From Sediminispirochaeta smaragdinae DSM 11293 (GTDB lineage: Bacteria > Spirochaetota > Spirochaetia > DSM-16054 > Sediminispirochaetaceae): 64,000 bases of DNA. Position 1 is the stretch's first letter, and the number at the start of each line of letters is the position of its first letter. Location: NCBI RefSeq assembly GCF_000143985.1, contig NC_014364.1, positions 2,046,001 to 2,110,000 on the forward strand, given 5' to 3'. Positions 52,734 to 61,211 of the stretch are shown here, one piece after another. A model generated the notes under the pieces. The model worked only from the letters and a program-made list of their open reading frames with translations, did not search any database and was not told the origin of the DNA. A program made the position numbers and the translations under genes.

Positions 52734-54065
52734 TTACCTGGTGATTTTTCTTGCTTCCACGTAAAAACGCTTCTCATGGGCCTCTCCCATTGAAAAGGTT
52801 TTTCTAGGAAGTGCGCCGTCGAGAATAACGGTTTTAAAGAAATCCCCCTTATCCAGGGCCGGAAGAAGAATGCCACAGTTACCAGGTTTCCTCCCCAGTT
52901 TGATCGTTACATCTTCACCGTGTATGTAATCAACCGAGGATTCCTTGTGTGCGGAAAGGTAGGAATCCATAACGGCTTGTACCGTACCCGCAGCAATGGT
53001 CGAATTCGAATCCTGTACCTCAATGACGCCGATTTGCTCTTCATCAACATAGCCAATTCGCTGAATTTCATCCTTGGTCTTAATGCTTTCCATGATTGCA
53101 TCGACAGAGTCAAGTTTCTTAAAATTGACCGCTCCCACGCTCGAGAAGGTCTTAAGAAATTCTTTCGTATCTATATCAAAGAGTACCCGGTGAATCGGTT
53201 CGAAAATGAGGCCTTCATCATAGATGTTTTCCACCTCAACCAAAGCCCAGCGGGCCGGATGATTCATAATATCGGAATCAGAAGTCTTGTTTGCTTTTAT
53301 CTCTTCCCAGACAGCCTTTGCCGTTGCTAAACTGTGGTTGCCGTCTCCCATAGCAAAGAGGAGAACATCTTTGCTTCCGTAGCGCTTTTCGAAGCTCTTT
53401 GGATCGGCAAGCTTTGTTAGTGCATCGGCGATGGATTCCATACGACTCTGATCAATTTTATATCCTGTAAGATGGCCGCCCTCTTTCATGAGATCGAAGT
53501 CGTAGATTTTCTGGAGGCGATCAAGTTGGGCAGTAAGCGGTTCGATAACGGTTTTATCGGGGTCGTCGATGAGAACCATGATATGCGGCAACTCGAGAGG
53601 TGCACCTATTCGAATTTTCTTTCTGGGGGGAATTCGTTCTATGATCGTTCCTTCCGTCGCCCGTATCAGGGTTGTGGAATCTTTGGAATAGTCATACGCT
53701 TCAAGATCGAGAGCCACCATGAGTCCCCAGCGGCGGGGGCTGGTTCCTGTTTCCCGTTTGACTAGAAAAAAGGAGGGTTCATGTTCGGTAAGCACGCCGT
53801 CCGCAAGGTAGGCTTTCATAGCGTTCTGAATATTTTTGATTCGCTCCTGCGCATCGTTGTCTTCCAGGTAGCACTCAGGAAAAATCAGCTTAAAGGTCGA
53901 CGGTACAGTGTCGGTTATATGGGCAACGTCTTCCCAATATTCCGGCTCGGACGTGTATTGGTCGCAGGCAACAACGGCCCATTTGGACATGTCGATGTCC
54001 GAATTCGGCATAACAATGGCAGGGGCGGCGACCCCCACTGCGGCAAGTTTGTCTTTGAAAGCCAT
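52734..54065 (-). CDS. DUF1015 family protein
   Basis: The 443-residue cytoplasmic protein has the DUF1015 marks VVACDQYTSEPEYWEDVA, the LFAMGDGNHSLATAKAVWEEI block with a conserved His near residue 240 and LARWALVEVENIYDEGLIFEPIHRVLF. The family is widespread but of unknown biochemical role (often near serine metabolism). A good AAGGAG precedes ATG 54065, and the gene has its own promoter. Confidence 0.9.
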   Translation of the reverse strand: MAFKDKLAAVGVAAPAIVMPNSDIDMSKWAVVACDQYTSEPEYWEDVAHITDTVPSTFKLIFPECYLEDNDAQERIKNIQNAMKAYLADGVLTEHEPSFFLVKRETGTSPRRWGLMVALDLEAYDYSKDSTTLIRATEGTIIERIPPRKKIRIGAPLELPHIMVLIDDPDKTVIEPLTAQLDRLQKIYDFDLMKEGGHLTGYKIDQSRMESIADALTKLADPKSFEKRYGSKDVLLFAMGDGNHSLATAKAVWEEIKANKTSDSDIMNHPARWALVEVENIYDEGLIFEPIHRVLFDIDTKEFLKTFSSVGAVNFKKLDSVDAIMESIKTKDEIQRIGYVDEEQIGVIEVQDSNSTIAAGTVQAVMDSYLSAHKESSVDYIHGEDVTIKLGRKPGNCGILLPALDKGDFFKTVILDGALPRKTFSMGEAHEKRFYVEARKITR

Positions 54066-54092
54066 GGCTTACTCCTTCATCAATTTACTGGC

Positions 54093-54121
54093 ATATTATC
54101 TACGAAAAGGAAAAAAAACAA
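54093..54121 (-). promoter_or_regulatory. Predicted promoter of the DUF1015 gene
   Basis: Read on the minus strand, TTGTTT (54121-54116) and TAATAT (54098-54093) are separated by exactly 17 bp. The leader of about 21 nt holds GAAGGAG before ATG 54065. This is an ordinary leadered promoter, useful as a contrast to the leaderless set. Confidence 0.5.
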
Positions 54122-54163
54122 GCATAAAACTGTTGATTATGCCAGAGTAAGGAATTTTGATGT

Positions 54164-54790
54164 ATGAAACGCGCTTTTTTATTTATTGGTGGCGAAGGAC
54201 CGATCGGTGATACTCTTCCCGAATTCCCCACTTCTTCGGATATGGTGATTGCCGCCGACTCGGGAATTGACTTGGCCGTCGCTTACGGCGTTAGCGTGGA
54301 TTATGCCGTTGGTGATTTTGATTCGATAAAGAATAAATCTCTGCTTGATACGCTTGAAGATGGACATGTTATCATCTACGATCGAGATAAGGATATGACC
54401 GACACGGAGATAGCCGTCTCCCATGCCCGGAATCTTGGCTGTGATGAATTGATTGTTATCGGCGGAGGCGGGGGCCGTGTCGACCATCTCCTCGCCCTTT
54501 TTGCCCTTTTTGATCGAGATTGGACTCCTAAAAGATGGTATGCCTCTTTTGGATCGGTCTTTTTGATAGAGAAAGAGAACTCTTTCTCCTTGCCTGTCGG
54601 GACTACGGTCAGTTGTTTTCCCGTCGGAAAGCAGGCGTGTTCCCCCTGGAGCCGTGGGCTCAAATGGGAACTTGATACCTTATTCTGGCAGAGGGGCAGT
54701 TTCGGTATAAGTAACGAGGTCAAAGAATCTTGTTTTCAAATAGGTGTCCACAGCGGTAGAATGATTTTCATTATTCCTGTTGATGAATAA
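54164..54790 (+). CDS. thiN: Thiamine pyrophosphokinase
   Basis: This enzyme makes thiamine pyrophosphate from thiamine and ATP. The 208-residue protein has the Mg/ATP motifs VIAADSGIDLA, VGDFDSI, DKDMTDTEIAVSHA and IGGGGGRVDHLLAL, in family order, at normal length. SD AAGGA lies about 10 nt upstream of ATG 54164. A start a codon or two upstream is also possible. Confidence 0.93.
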   Translation: MKRAFLFIGGEGPIGDTLPEFPTSSDMVIAADSGIDLAVAYGVSVDYAVGDFDSIKNKSLLDTLEDGHVIIYDRDKDMTDTEIAVSHARNLGCDELIVIGGGGGRVDHLLALFALFDRDWTPKRWYASFGSVFLIEKENSFSLPVGTTVSCFPVGKQACSPWSRGLKWELDTLFWQRGSFGISNEVKESCFQIGVHSGRMIFIIPVDE

Positions 54791-54808
54791 TGATGAAGGG
54801 AGAAAAGC

Positions 54809-56602
54809 TTGGCAGGTCAAGTGGGGAAAGATGGAGATCGGCGTTCTGTCTTTTTTGAGTTAAGCAGATCGCTTTCTTCGACCGAAAGAGATGAGCTTCT
54901 CAATTCGATCAATAAAAGCTTGAAGATGAACAGTCCAAGGGGCAGTGAGCCTTCCTCTTCGTCGGATACGGACGAGCTGAATCTTCGCTTGATGCAGGAG
55001 TTCAAGCGGATCTCGCTTTGGGAACGCTTCATGCTTTGGCTGAAAAAGCATCTGACAGGGAAGGGGTACGAGGCCCTTATGCTGGAGATGAAGCTTGATC
55101 GACTAAAGCGTACCATTCGAAAGAATAATCAAAGTCTTACGGGTTTTGAAACCAGGGATCTCAAGCCGGGATTCGCTCAGGAGCTTTGGCCCCTTTACGA
55201 AGACTCTTTACTGCTCTATTCCTGTTTTGATAAGCTGTTTGGTAAAAGTGGTCTGTTCCGTGATGTTATGATTTCGCTTTTTCAGAATGAATTAAAAGAG
55301 TCGATTAAATCTCCTGAACAGGTATATTCCAGAGAAGAGATGATTGAGGTGTTTCGCCGGGAAGGAAGCGACGAGGCTGTCAGGCGAAAAGGAGCCGAGC
55401 TTCTGGATGAAGAACTTGAGCAGGTAATCGATAAACAGCTGCTCAAGAGGCTGGAATCAGCCGTTGCTCCCATCCTCGCCGCCGACCGGCTTGTAAGATT
55501 TCCCTTTAAACGCATGTTCGGGGCATTCGGGGTTGTCGGCGTAGATCCCATGGATATGTATCAGGCGACCGGTAATATTCCTACCTTCCGTAATGCTACC
55601 GCCGTTACCATGCTTGACCAGCTTGAACAACTTTTTCATGGTCTCTACTTCCTGTCGATTACGGTGGAAAGCGATCCTCTGACACTCAATGTTGCCGATA
55701 TCGTTCTGTCTGTTTGTAGAAAGCGTAATGTGCGAGAAGAAGAGAGCGAGGCTTTTCTTTCACATTTCAAGCATCTGGTGGAAACCGCAGAAAGCTTTCT
55801 GGATGCCTCTTCTCTCCCCGAGCTGATCCGCTTTTTTCGACGTGATCCCTACTACAAGATACGTATCGTTCAGGAAAAAATGGACCTCAAGGCCTTTTTT
55901 CGTACCACACGAAAAATTATCATGCGGGAATATATTGAGGAAGAGCTCCCCGGAGTTCGTGATGAAGCAACGGATCGCAATATTCGGGAAATTTTTGCAG
56001 AAGGTGACGTAGAACGCTTGAAGAATTATCGTACCTATCAATCAATTGCCTACGATGAATTGGCCCTGCCCATGTTTTTGTTTCAGCGATCTCTCGCTCT
56101 TTTGTATGCCTTTTGCACAAAGAACTATCGCAATGATATCCAGGAAACGGTTCAGATCCTTGACAGGGGGCTCTATGCTCTCAATCGTGTTGAACGTGAT
56201 CGTTTATTGATGCATGCTAGTGCAATCGAGGATGTGGAAGAGGAAATACGCAAGCTCGACCATTCCCTTTCCAGCGAGGAAAGCGATGGAAAACTCTTCC
56301 AGCGCCTTCGGTTTTCCATGGGAGGGGATCAGGGTCAGTCCCGGATGTTTCGGTCACTGGTTCAGCAGAAGGATAGCGAAGCGGCATCCATTGTTCGTCG
56401 GGGATGTGAGGCCGTAGAGGGGTTGAAGCGGATATTCGAGGATACGCTGAAGATCAGAAATGAATCGGGAACACAGGCCCTTAACCAGCACTATTTTATC
56501 AAGGGGACTCCGGTGGCCTTACGATCGATTCTTGATCGTAATATTGCCACCCTGCGGCGTTTTTCCTTTGTTATGCAGCAAATCAAGCGAATGGAGTCGT
56601 AA
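54809..56602 (+). CDS. Large spirochaete-type protein of unknown function
   Basis: The 597-residue protein starts at TTG 54809, with AAGGGAG upstream. It is almost entirely helical and rich in charged residues, with no signal peptide, no membrane segment and no known catalytic motif. Segments such as FFRTTRKIIMREYIEEELPGVRDEATDRNI and MFLFQRSLALLYAFCTKNYRND look conserved. I recall an uncharacterised family limited to spirochaetes (possibly DUF5312) with this character, but could not check. The 3' end overlaps the convergent HIT gene by 20 bp. Confidence 0.65.
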   Translation: MAGQVGKDGDRRSVFFELSRSLSSTERDELLNSINKSLKMNSPRGSEPSSSSDTDELNLRLMQEFKRISLWERFMLWLKKHLTGKGYEALMLEMKLDRLKRTIRKNNQSLTGFETRDLKPGFAQELWPLYEDSLLLYSCFDKLFGKSGLFRDVMISLFQNELKESIKSPEQVYSREEMIEVFRREGSDEAVRRKGAELLDEELEQVIDKQLLKRLESAVAPILAADRLVRFPFKRMFGAFGVVGVDPMDMYQATGNIPTFRNATAVTMLDQLEQLFHGLYFLSITVESDPLTLNVADIVLSVCRKRNVREEESEAFLSHFKHLVETAESFLDASSLPELIRFFRRDPYYKIRIVQEKMDLKAFFRTTRKIIMREYIEEELPGVRDEATDRNIREIFAEGDVERLKNYRTYQSIAYDELALPMFLFQRSLALLYAFCTKNYRNDIQETVQILDRGLYALNRVERDRLLMHASAIEDVEEEIRKLDHSLSSEESDGKLFQRLRFSMGGDQGQSRMFRSLVQQKDSEAASIVRRGCEAVEGLKRIFEDTLKIRNESGTQALNQHYFIKGTPVALRSILDRNIATLRRFSFVMQQIKRMES

Positions 56603-57077
56603 GCTCGGAAAGTACCTTTTTTAGCCGTTCACAACTTACCTTTGGGCTTTCCACAAGTACTCTCTTGCCTGCCAGTAAATCGGCAATTCCTGTTTCCCTT
56701 GGATAACGGGGAATGATGTGACGATGGATGTGGTCGATGGATGCTCCGGCCGTAAGCCCCATGTTGTAGCCGATATTATAGCCGGATGGGGCGTAAACTG
56801 CATCCAGAAGGTTTAGACAGCTTCTTGTAATCCTATCCAGTTTTGCTTCCTGCTTACCTGTGAGTTCCCTGATGTCGGTAAGATGTCTTCGGGGAAAAAT
56901 AAAAAGGTGCCCGGGATTGTATGGATAAAGATTTACACTAACAAGGAAGTCTTCATCTTCCCAGATACAAAGATTGACAACATCGTCACGTTTTTCGACG
57001 ATTGAGCAGAGGATGCAGCCTGGATATTTTTTCCCTTTAACGTATTTCATTTTTTCAAAATTAAAAAAGTATTCCAT
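56583..57077 (-). CDS. HIT-family nucleotide hydrolase/phosphorylase
   Basis: The 164-residue protein has the zinc-type CILCSIVEKRDD opening, the Fhit/Ap4A-like NLYPYNPGHLFIFPRRH and the catalytic histidine triad HIHRHIIPRY. It is probably an Ap4A or nucleoside-phosphoramidate enzyme. ATG 57077 has no SD; an in-frame ATG at 57050 (MKYVKGKKYPGC) is an alternative. The gene begins 10 bp after the SPFH-like gene and is probably in the HAD-SPFH-HIT transcript. Confidence 0.9.
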   Translation of the reverse strand: MEYFFNFEKMKYVKGKKYPGCILCSIVEKRDDVVNLCIWEDEDFLVSVNLYPYNPGHLFIFPRRHLTDIRELTGKQEAKLDRITRSCLNLLDAVYAPSGYNIGYNMGLTAGASIDHIHRHIIPRYPRETGIADLLAGKRVLVESPKVSCERLKKVLSELTTPFA

Positions 57078-57087
57078 GGGTTTTTAT

Positions 57088-57891
57088 TCACTCGTTCGGA
57101 GTTTCCGAAAGAAGATCTTCAATCGAAATAAGGTTTGGATCTTCCGCCCGGCTGAGTACCAACTTGAGTAAGCCTGGATAGGTGCTCAAGAGTCTTCCAT
57201 ACTCCTCGAGAACAGTGAGACGCTCCTTACGCGACACACTCCATAGGCGTTCTTTTGAAAGGGCCTCTCGTTCCGCCGCCTCGGTGGTGGATAGCCGGTC
57301 AAAATAAAGCTTCTTAGCCGTTTCGTAGAGTTCCTTGTCGGGCATGTGCCATGAAAGCAACGATATATTGGAGAATTCAAGTTCGGGGAAGGATGAAGAA
57401 AGGTTTTCGTCAATACCCATCTGATCAGGGTGCTGTGCAAGATAAGCAGATGCCGCATTAAGCACTTTAGCCTCTCTCGCTGCATACCAATCGTTTAGAG
57501 TTTCCGGTGTTAACCCCTCGTCTTTGACAAGATGAGGAAGCTCTTCAGGCCGTATCCGATAGGAAAGAGAGAGTTTAATGGTATAGTTGAAGGAGACCTC
57601 GTCTGGAAGGATCCCAGCATAGAGTTTTCCGGATGGAAGCGTTCCCGATGATTCGATACTCCTACTTCGAGGCGTAAGATCGAAGAGGTGAAGCTTCATG
57701 TTTCTAGGTATGAGCCGTTCCGCTTCCCAGTAGAATACCCCCGGTTTGTATACGCTAGGGGCATAGCCGCTGGTTTTGGTAAAGAGAACGGCATAGTGGT
57801 TTTCGGGAATCAAGTTTTGAATCCAGCCAAAATAGAACACGACCCCGCCGACAATAAGCAGGAGAATAAAAACAGCAAGGATTTTTTTCAT
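57088..57891 (-). CDS. SPFH/band-7-like membrane protein
   Basis: The 267-residue protein has an N-terminal membrane anchor (ILAVFILLLIVGGVVFYFGWI), then ENHYAVLFTKTSGYAPSVYKPGVFYWEAERLIP, which is the SPFH entry pattern (G-x-hydrophobic repeats), and a helical tail (LSTTEAAEREALSKERLWSVSRKE). Homology to HflC or stomatin is distant, so the call is provisional. It overlaps the HAD gene as ATGA. Confidence 0.55.
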   Translation of the reverse strand: MKKILAVFILLLIVGGVVFYFGWIQNLIPENHYAVLFTKTSGYAPSVYKPGVFYWEAERLIPRNMKLHLFDLTPRSRSIESSGTLPSGKLYAGILPDEVSFNYTIKLSLSYRIRPEELPHLVKDEGLTPETLNDWYAAREAKVLNAASAYLAQHPDQMGIDENLSSSFPELEFSNISLLSWHMPDKELYETAKKLYFDRLSTTEAAEREALSKERLWSVSRKERLTVLEEYGRLLSTYPGLLKLVLSRAEDPNLISIEDLLSETPNE

Positions 57892-58844
57892 GTGGAAGCT
57901 CCTTCGTCAAACATCAAGGGTATTTGCATAAGCTGGGTGACGACTGCATCGGGCCGAATCGTACGGCATTCCGGGACCTCTCGTCGTAACCTGAGACTTC
58001 GCTTATCTCCGGCAAACAATATCGTTTTGCAGCCGCACTGCGATGCGGCAAGGATATCGTTTCTTATATCGTTACCGACATACACTACCTCTTCTGGACG
58101 AATATGATACACAGTTTCAAGTCTTTCCAAGACCGGGCGAAACATATTCGCCGAGGGCTTTGCAACATGATGCTCGTATGAGTAGAAAAGAAGTTCAGAG
58201 GCGAATCCGAGATCGGTTTCGTCACTACCGAAGAGCGCCTTGAAAGAGAGCGGGGTATAAAATTGCGCATTAGAGACAAGCCCCATCGGCATAGTACGGC
58301 GTGTGAGAATATCAAAAAGATCCAGGGCCCCGGGCATCGGCCATATCTTGTTTGTCGAAAGTTCATAACGGAGGGCCACAATAGAAAATGATGCCTCATC
58401 GGCAGTCCCTTTGAGTCTGCCTTCCTCCTTGAGCCTGTCGATTACTCGTTCCCATATACGGCGTATATCTACTTCGGGGACATCGATCCCGGCCAACCTC
58501 CGCATATTGTGTTCGCGTAGAATTTCCTCAAGATACAGTTCGAAGACTCTTTCCGGCGTTTTGTCACCGGAAAGCAGAAAACCGCTCTTGATCAGTGCCT
58601 CTGCCGCGGCCATAGCCCGCCAGGGTTTGTCGCCGTCGGTATCTGATGCCTGAGAGATATCTCCACTGGCACTAATAAAAAGGGTACCGTAGATATCAAA
58701 AAGGCAAGCCCTGATCCCGGTCATTGGGGTGAGAGTCGGCCGAAGATCCGTAGAAATTGGCTCAAGAGGAGAAAGTTCCTCTCGTATAATGGAAATCAGT
58801 ACATCACGAAACACAAACACATTGTACGATGGAACTTGTTTCAT
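57888..58844 (-). CDS. HAD-superfamily hydrolase
   Basis: The product of about 318 residues has motif I ACLFDIYGTLF, motif II in MGLVSNAQFY, the motif III Lys in HHVAKPSANMF and motif IV VVYVGNDIRNDI. A large cap region lies between motifs I and II. This points to a phosphatase or phosphomutase-like activity; substrate unknown. The N-terminus is uncertain: ATG 58844 is used, but the conserved part begins near an ATG at 58724, so the first 40 residues may not be translated. Confidence 0.82.
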   Translation of the reverse strand: MKQVPSYNVFVFRDVLISIIREELSPLEPISTDLRPTLTPMTGIRACLFDIYGTLFISASGDISQASDTDGDKPWRAMAAAEALIKSGFLLSGDKTPERVFELYLEEILREHNMRRLAGIDVPEVDIRRIWERVIDRLKEEGRLKGTADEASFSIVALRYELSTNKIWPMPGALDLFDILTRRTMPMGLVSNAQFYTPLSFKALFGSDETDLGFASELLFYSYEHHVAKPSANMFRPVLERLETVYHIRPEEVVYVGNDIRNDILAASQCGCKTILFAGDKRSLRLRREVPECRTIRPDAVVTQLMQIPLMFDEGAST

Positions 58845-58868
58845 TCGCAACTGCAATTGTGCTACTAT
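58840..58868 (+). promoter_or_regulatory. Predicted leaderless promoter of the small membrane gene
   Basis: TACTAT (58863-58868) ends 6 nt before ATG 58875. The -35 TTCATT (58840-58845) is weak but at exactly 17 bp. No SD lies upstream of the ATG. Confidence 0.35.
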
Positions 58869-58874
58869 TAGCCT

Positions 58875-59219
58875 ATGAAGAGCATCTCCGGAAAGAAACC
58901 TTTAGGCCTCTCTCAGTCACTGATCAGGTTAATCGACTCCTTCAGGATATGGCTTTTCCATATGATACTTATACTTCTTTTCTTTTTCGTGGCTGGTTCG
59001 ATTCAGGAGCTTTCCGACGACAATCTCTTTCTTTTACTCGAGTGTATTCGCATTGCCGCCTATTTTTATATCGTCTTTACCCTGATCTATCAGAGTATGC
59101 TTTTCTTTGTGCGCCCCCGTCGATTTTTCTCACGGATTCGCTCTCTATTCGGGTTGCTTATCGTTCTGCTTATCTATGTTGGCGAAAGCTATCTCCTGGC
59201 CTGGTTAGGCGGAATTTGA
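58875..59219 (+). CDS. Small membrane protein of unknown function
   Basis: The 114-residue protein has three predicted membrane segments (WLFHMILILLFFFVAGSIQ, ECIRIAAYFYIVFTLIYQSMLFF and LFGLLIVLLIYVGESYLLAWL). It shows no motif I recognise. It lies immediately upstream of map (2 bp gap) and divergent to the HAD gene, and is probably cotranscribed with map. Confidence 0.65.
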   Translation: MKSISGKKPLGLSQSLIRLIDSFRIWLFHMILILLFFFVAGSIQELSDDNLFLLLECIRIAAYFYIVFTLIYQSMLFFVRPRRFFSRIRSLFGLLIVLLIYVGESYLLAWLGGI

Positions 59220-59221
59220 GT

Positions 59222-59971
59222 ATGAAAGGGGTTGCTGTTCGAAATCCCTCGGAAATTGCACGATTGCGCCTTGCTTCGAGAATCGTGGGAGAGATTCTCA
59301 GCGCTTTGGAGCCCATTATGGTCCCGGGCATAAGTACGGGAAAGATTTCGCTCTTCTGTGAGAAGCATTTGAGACGCCTAAGCGCTCAATCGGCTTCTTC
59401 CCTACTTGGTTTTCCAGGAACGGTCTGTACGTCGGTAAATGCAGTCGCCGTACACGGCATTCCTGGTGATCGGATTTTACAGGCGGGGGATATCGTGACA
59501 GTCGACCTTTCTCTTGAAATCGGCGGCTGGTTTGGTGATGGGGCCGTCACCTTCGGCATTGGAAAGGTATCTCCTGAGGTTGGGCGTCTTTTGCGGGTTG
59601 CAAAAAAGGCAACTATCGCTGGAATAACCGCGACACGTCCCGGGATAGATAGTCTTGAGATTGGAAGGGCCGTGGAACGCTATGTCGATGCAATGGGCAT
59701 GTCCGTCATTGCCGACTGTCTGGGCCATGGTATCGGCCGTAGCCTTCACGAACCTCCCGTTATCCCCTTTTGCAGCTATAAAGGAAAGGGCTTCCGTCTT
59801 GAAGAAGGGATGGTATTTACGATTGAACCTGTGGTCACTCTTGCCGCCTCTGGTTTGGTAGAAGCGGGAGACGGCTGGAGCAAGCTCACCTCCACAGGCC
59901 TTCCTGCTGCTCAGTGGGAGCATACCGTTCTCGTGACCCAAAGCGGCTGCGAGGTCTTGACGGTAGGGTAA
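59222..59971 (+). CDS. map: Methionine aminopeptidase
   Basis: MetAP removes the initiator methionine. The 249-residue type I enzyme starts at ATG 59222 and has all five metal ligands: the two Asp in VDLSLEIGGWFGDGAV, His in GHGIGRSLHEPP, Glu in FTIEPVV and Glu in WEHTVLVT, plus SVNAVAVHGIP. The size is normal. An upstream in-frame ATG at 58829 runs through the neighbouring membrane gene and is rejected. Confidence 0.96.
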   Translation: MKGVAVRNPSEIARLRLASRIVGEILSALEPIMVPGISTGKISLFCEKHLRRLSAQSASSLLGFPGTVCTSVNAVAVHGIPGDRILQAGDIVTVDLSLEIGGWFGDGAVTFGIGKVSPEVGRLLRVAKKATIAGITATRPGIDSLEIGRAVERYVDAMGMSVIADCLGHGIGRSLHEPPVIPFCSYKGKGFRLEEGMVFTIEPVVTLAASGLVEAGDGWSKLTSTGLPAAQWEHTVLVTQSGCEVLTVG

Positions 59972-60130
59972 CAGTCTTTTCCTTTACAGTTTTTGTTTGA
60001 CTTATCCGTTCCTCTCTATTTCGCTCTTTCTTTTCGAAAAAGAGGGAATCTCTCCTGATATCGTTTTCAATCAAATCATTTATGCAAACAATGATCTGAG
60101 CATTTTAAAGGGTGTCGCTTTTGAGGGATA
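59972..60130. other. Non-coding gap at the edge of a decayed region
   Basis: No intact gene is seen. A frame-0 open stretch (ending at about 60128) reads FEKEGISPDIVFNQIIYANN and onward, which looks protein-like but has no start or recognised family. It may be the remains of an upstream part of the adjacent histidine-kinase fragment or of another gene. No clear terminator for map was found. Confidence 0.35.
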
Positions 60131-60268
60131 AAGCGGACAGGTGGCTTTGGGTTAGGCCTTTATCTTGTCAGAAAAATAGTTATTGCACACGACGGGTTTG
60201 TCGAACTGGAAAGTGGGGTGGGTAGGGGGACGCTGGTTCGCATTAGCATGCCGCAGATAAGCCGTTGA
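60131..60268 (+). pseudogene. Histidine kinase C-terminal fragment
   Basis: The open frame encodes KRTGGFGLGLYLVRK, then IVIAHDGFVELESGVGRG and TLVRISMP, ending at TGA 60266-60268. This is the G2-box and final strand of a HATPase_c sensor kinase. The same frame is closed just upstream by TGA, and no dimerisation domain, N box or G1 box is found, so only the last 45 or so residues survive. It is a relic of a two-component sensor. Confidence 0.75.
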
Positions 60269-60338
60269 TAAGCGAAATTGACAAAGAGGGAGAAATTCTC
60301 TAAAGGGAGATATCAGAAACATCGGTAAGGAGGATGAC

Positions 60339-60801
60339 TTGTCTATCGAATGAAAAGCCATTGTGGATTACATAAAGGCAGGATCTTTGGCGATTTTGGC
60401 AGGTTCGATTTATGCCGTTGCCATCAAATTTTTCATTCTTCCTTCAGAGCTATATGCACTATTTCAATCTGCTTTGATTATCTTCTCGTTTCTAAGGATT
60501 GGCTGGATATTTAGTACAAAGACAATGCAATCGTCGTAAACACACGAATTTAGACCGTTATCTATATTTTGTTGGGGCGTTTACCGTAAATGCAATATAC
60601 AAACGGTACAAGTATTCCAATGTTATGATAAATTCGGATGCTCCTGAGAAGGTCGTAGGTATAATCAAGTATTATTCGGAGATTGATGGAATAAAGGGGC
60701 GCTTTACCTATTCAAAAATACGATAAAAAATCCTATGCTATTGCTATAAAGCCGAAGAGGGGATAGCGTATAAGCGATTGAGAAAGAGGCTTTTGTCATG
60801 A
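60339..60801 (+). pseudogene. Broken YitT-like membrane protein gene
   Basis: An AAGGAGG site precedes TTG 60339, but after four codons an in-frame TGA occurs at 60351. The same frame then continues into YitT-like sequence (VDYIKAGSLAILAGSIYA, then VAIKFFILPSE) to a stop at 60537. A second frame picks up (NLDRYLYFVGAFTVNAIYKR, then NVMINSDAPEKVVGIIKYY) to TAA 60724 and continues after it (KILCYCYKAEEG) to TGA 60799-60801, which overlaps the next ATG. At least three lesions are present. The YitT identity is tentative and rests on the N-terminal helix and a DUF2179-like end. Confidence 0.5.
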
Positions 60802-61192
60802 AGATAGTGCTTTTCATTTTACTTGCATTTGTTATAACTACTTCTTTTTCCTGTAGCGTCTTCAAGGAAGAAGAAGATGATTCGAACATACTATTAATGT
60901 CTATGGGGGAAGTATCGCCGGAAAAAGGCTTGGATTCTGTACCTCAGATTCCATCCGCCGCTTTTATCGGGACGATGGGACAACACTTTCCACTTATCCC
61001 GGCCTTTCCCTATTTTTAACAGGTGTAACCGGGCAGTATGCCTTTAATGACAAAAACTTTTCGAGTCGTGCAGCTATGCATTAACAAAAAACAGTTGAAA
61101 TTTATGATGGTATCCTCCATTCCGTTTTTGGTCAAAGCCTTAGAATTGCCCCTTTTATTTTGCCTTTCTCCAAAAATATGATACTATTTTAA
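60798..61192 (+). pseudogene. Broken lipoprotein gene
   Basis: From ATG 60798, a signal peptide with lipobox-like TTSFSC (residues 14-19) and an acidic mature start are followed by a frame that ends at 61019. Frame 2 instead continues as GTTLSTYPGLSLFLTGVTGQ and AFNDKNFSSRAAMH to TAA 61082, then QKTVEIYDGILHSVFGQ and onward to TAA 61190. This suggests a frameshift near 60965 plus one nonsense change. The family is unknown. It might instead be a real 73-residue lipoprotein followed by non-coding DNA. Confidence 0.45.
61160..61187 (+). promoter_or_regulatory. Predicted promoter of the panE-like gene
   Basis: TTGCCT (61160-61165), 16 bp, TACTAT (61182-61187). It lies over the end of the preceding pseudogene frame. 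The leader of about 60 nt contains the palindrome at 61212 and AAGGAG before TTG 61254. Confidence 0.4.
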
Positions 61193-61211
61193 TAAGGTAT
61201 TTGCTTATTGT

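Noticed and set aside
54071-54163. TPP riboswitch before thiN
   Set aside because: The gap is under 100 bp and mostly AT-rich, without the conserved TPP-aptamer stretches I would expect.
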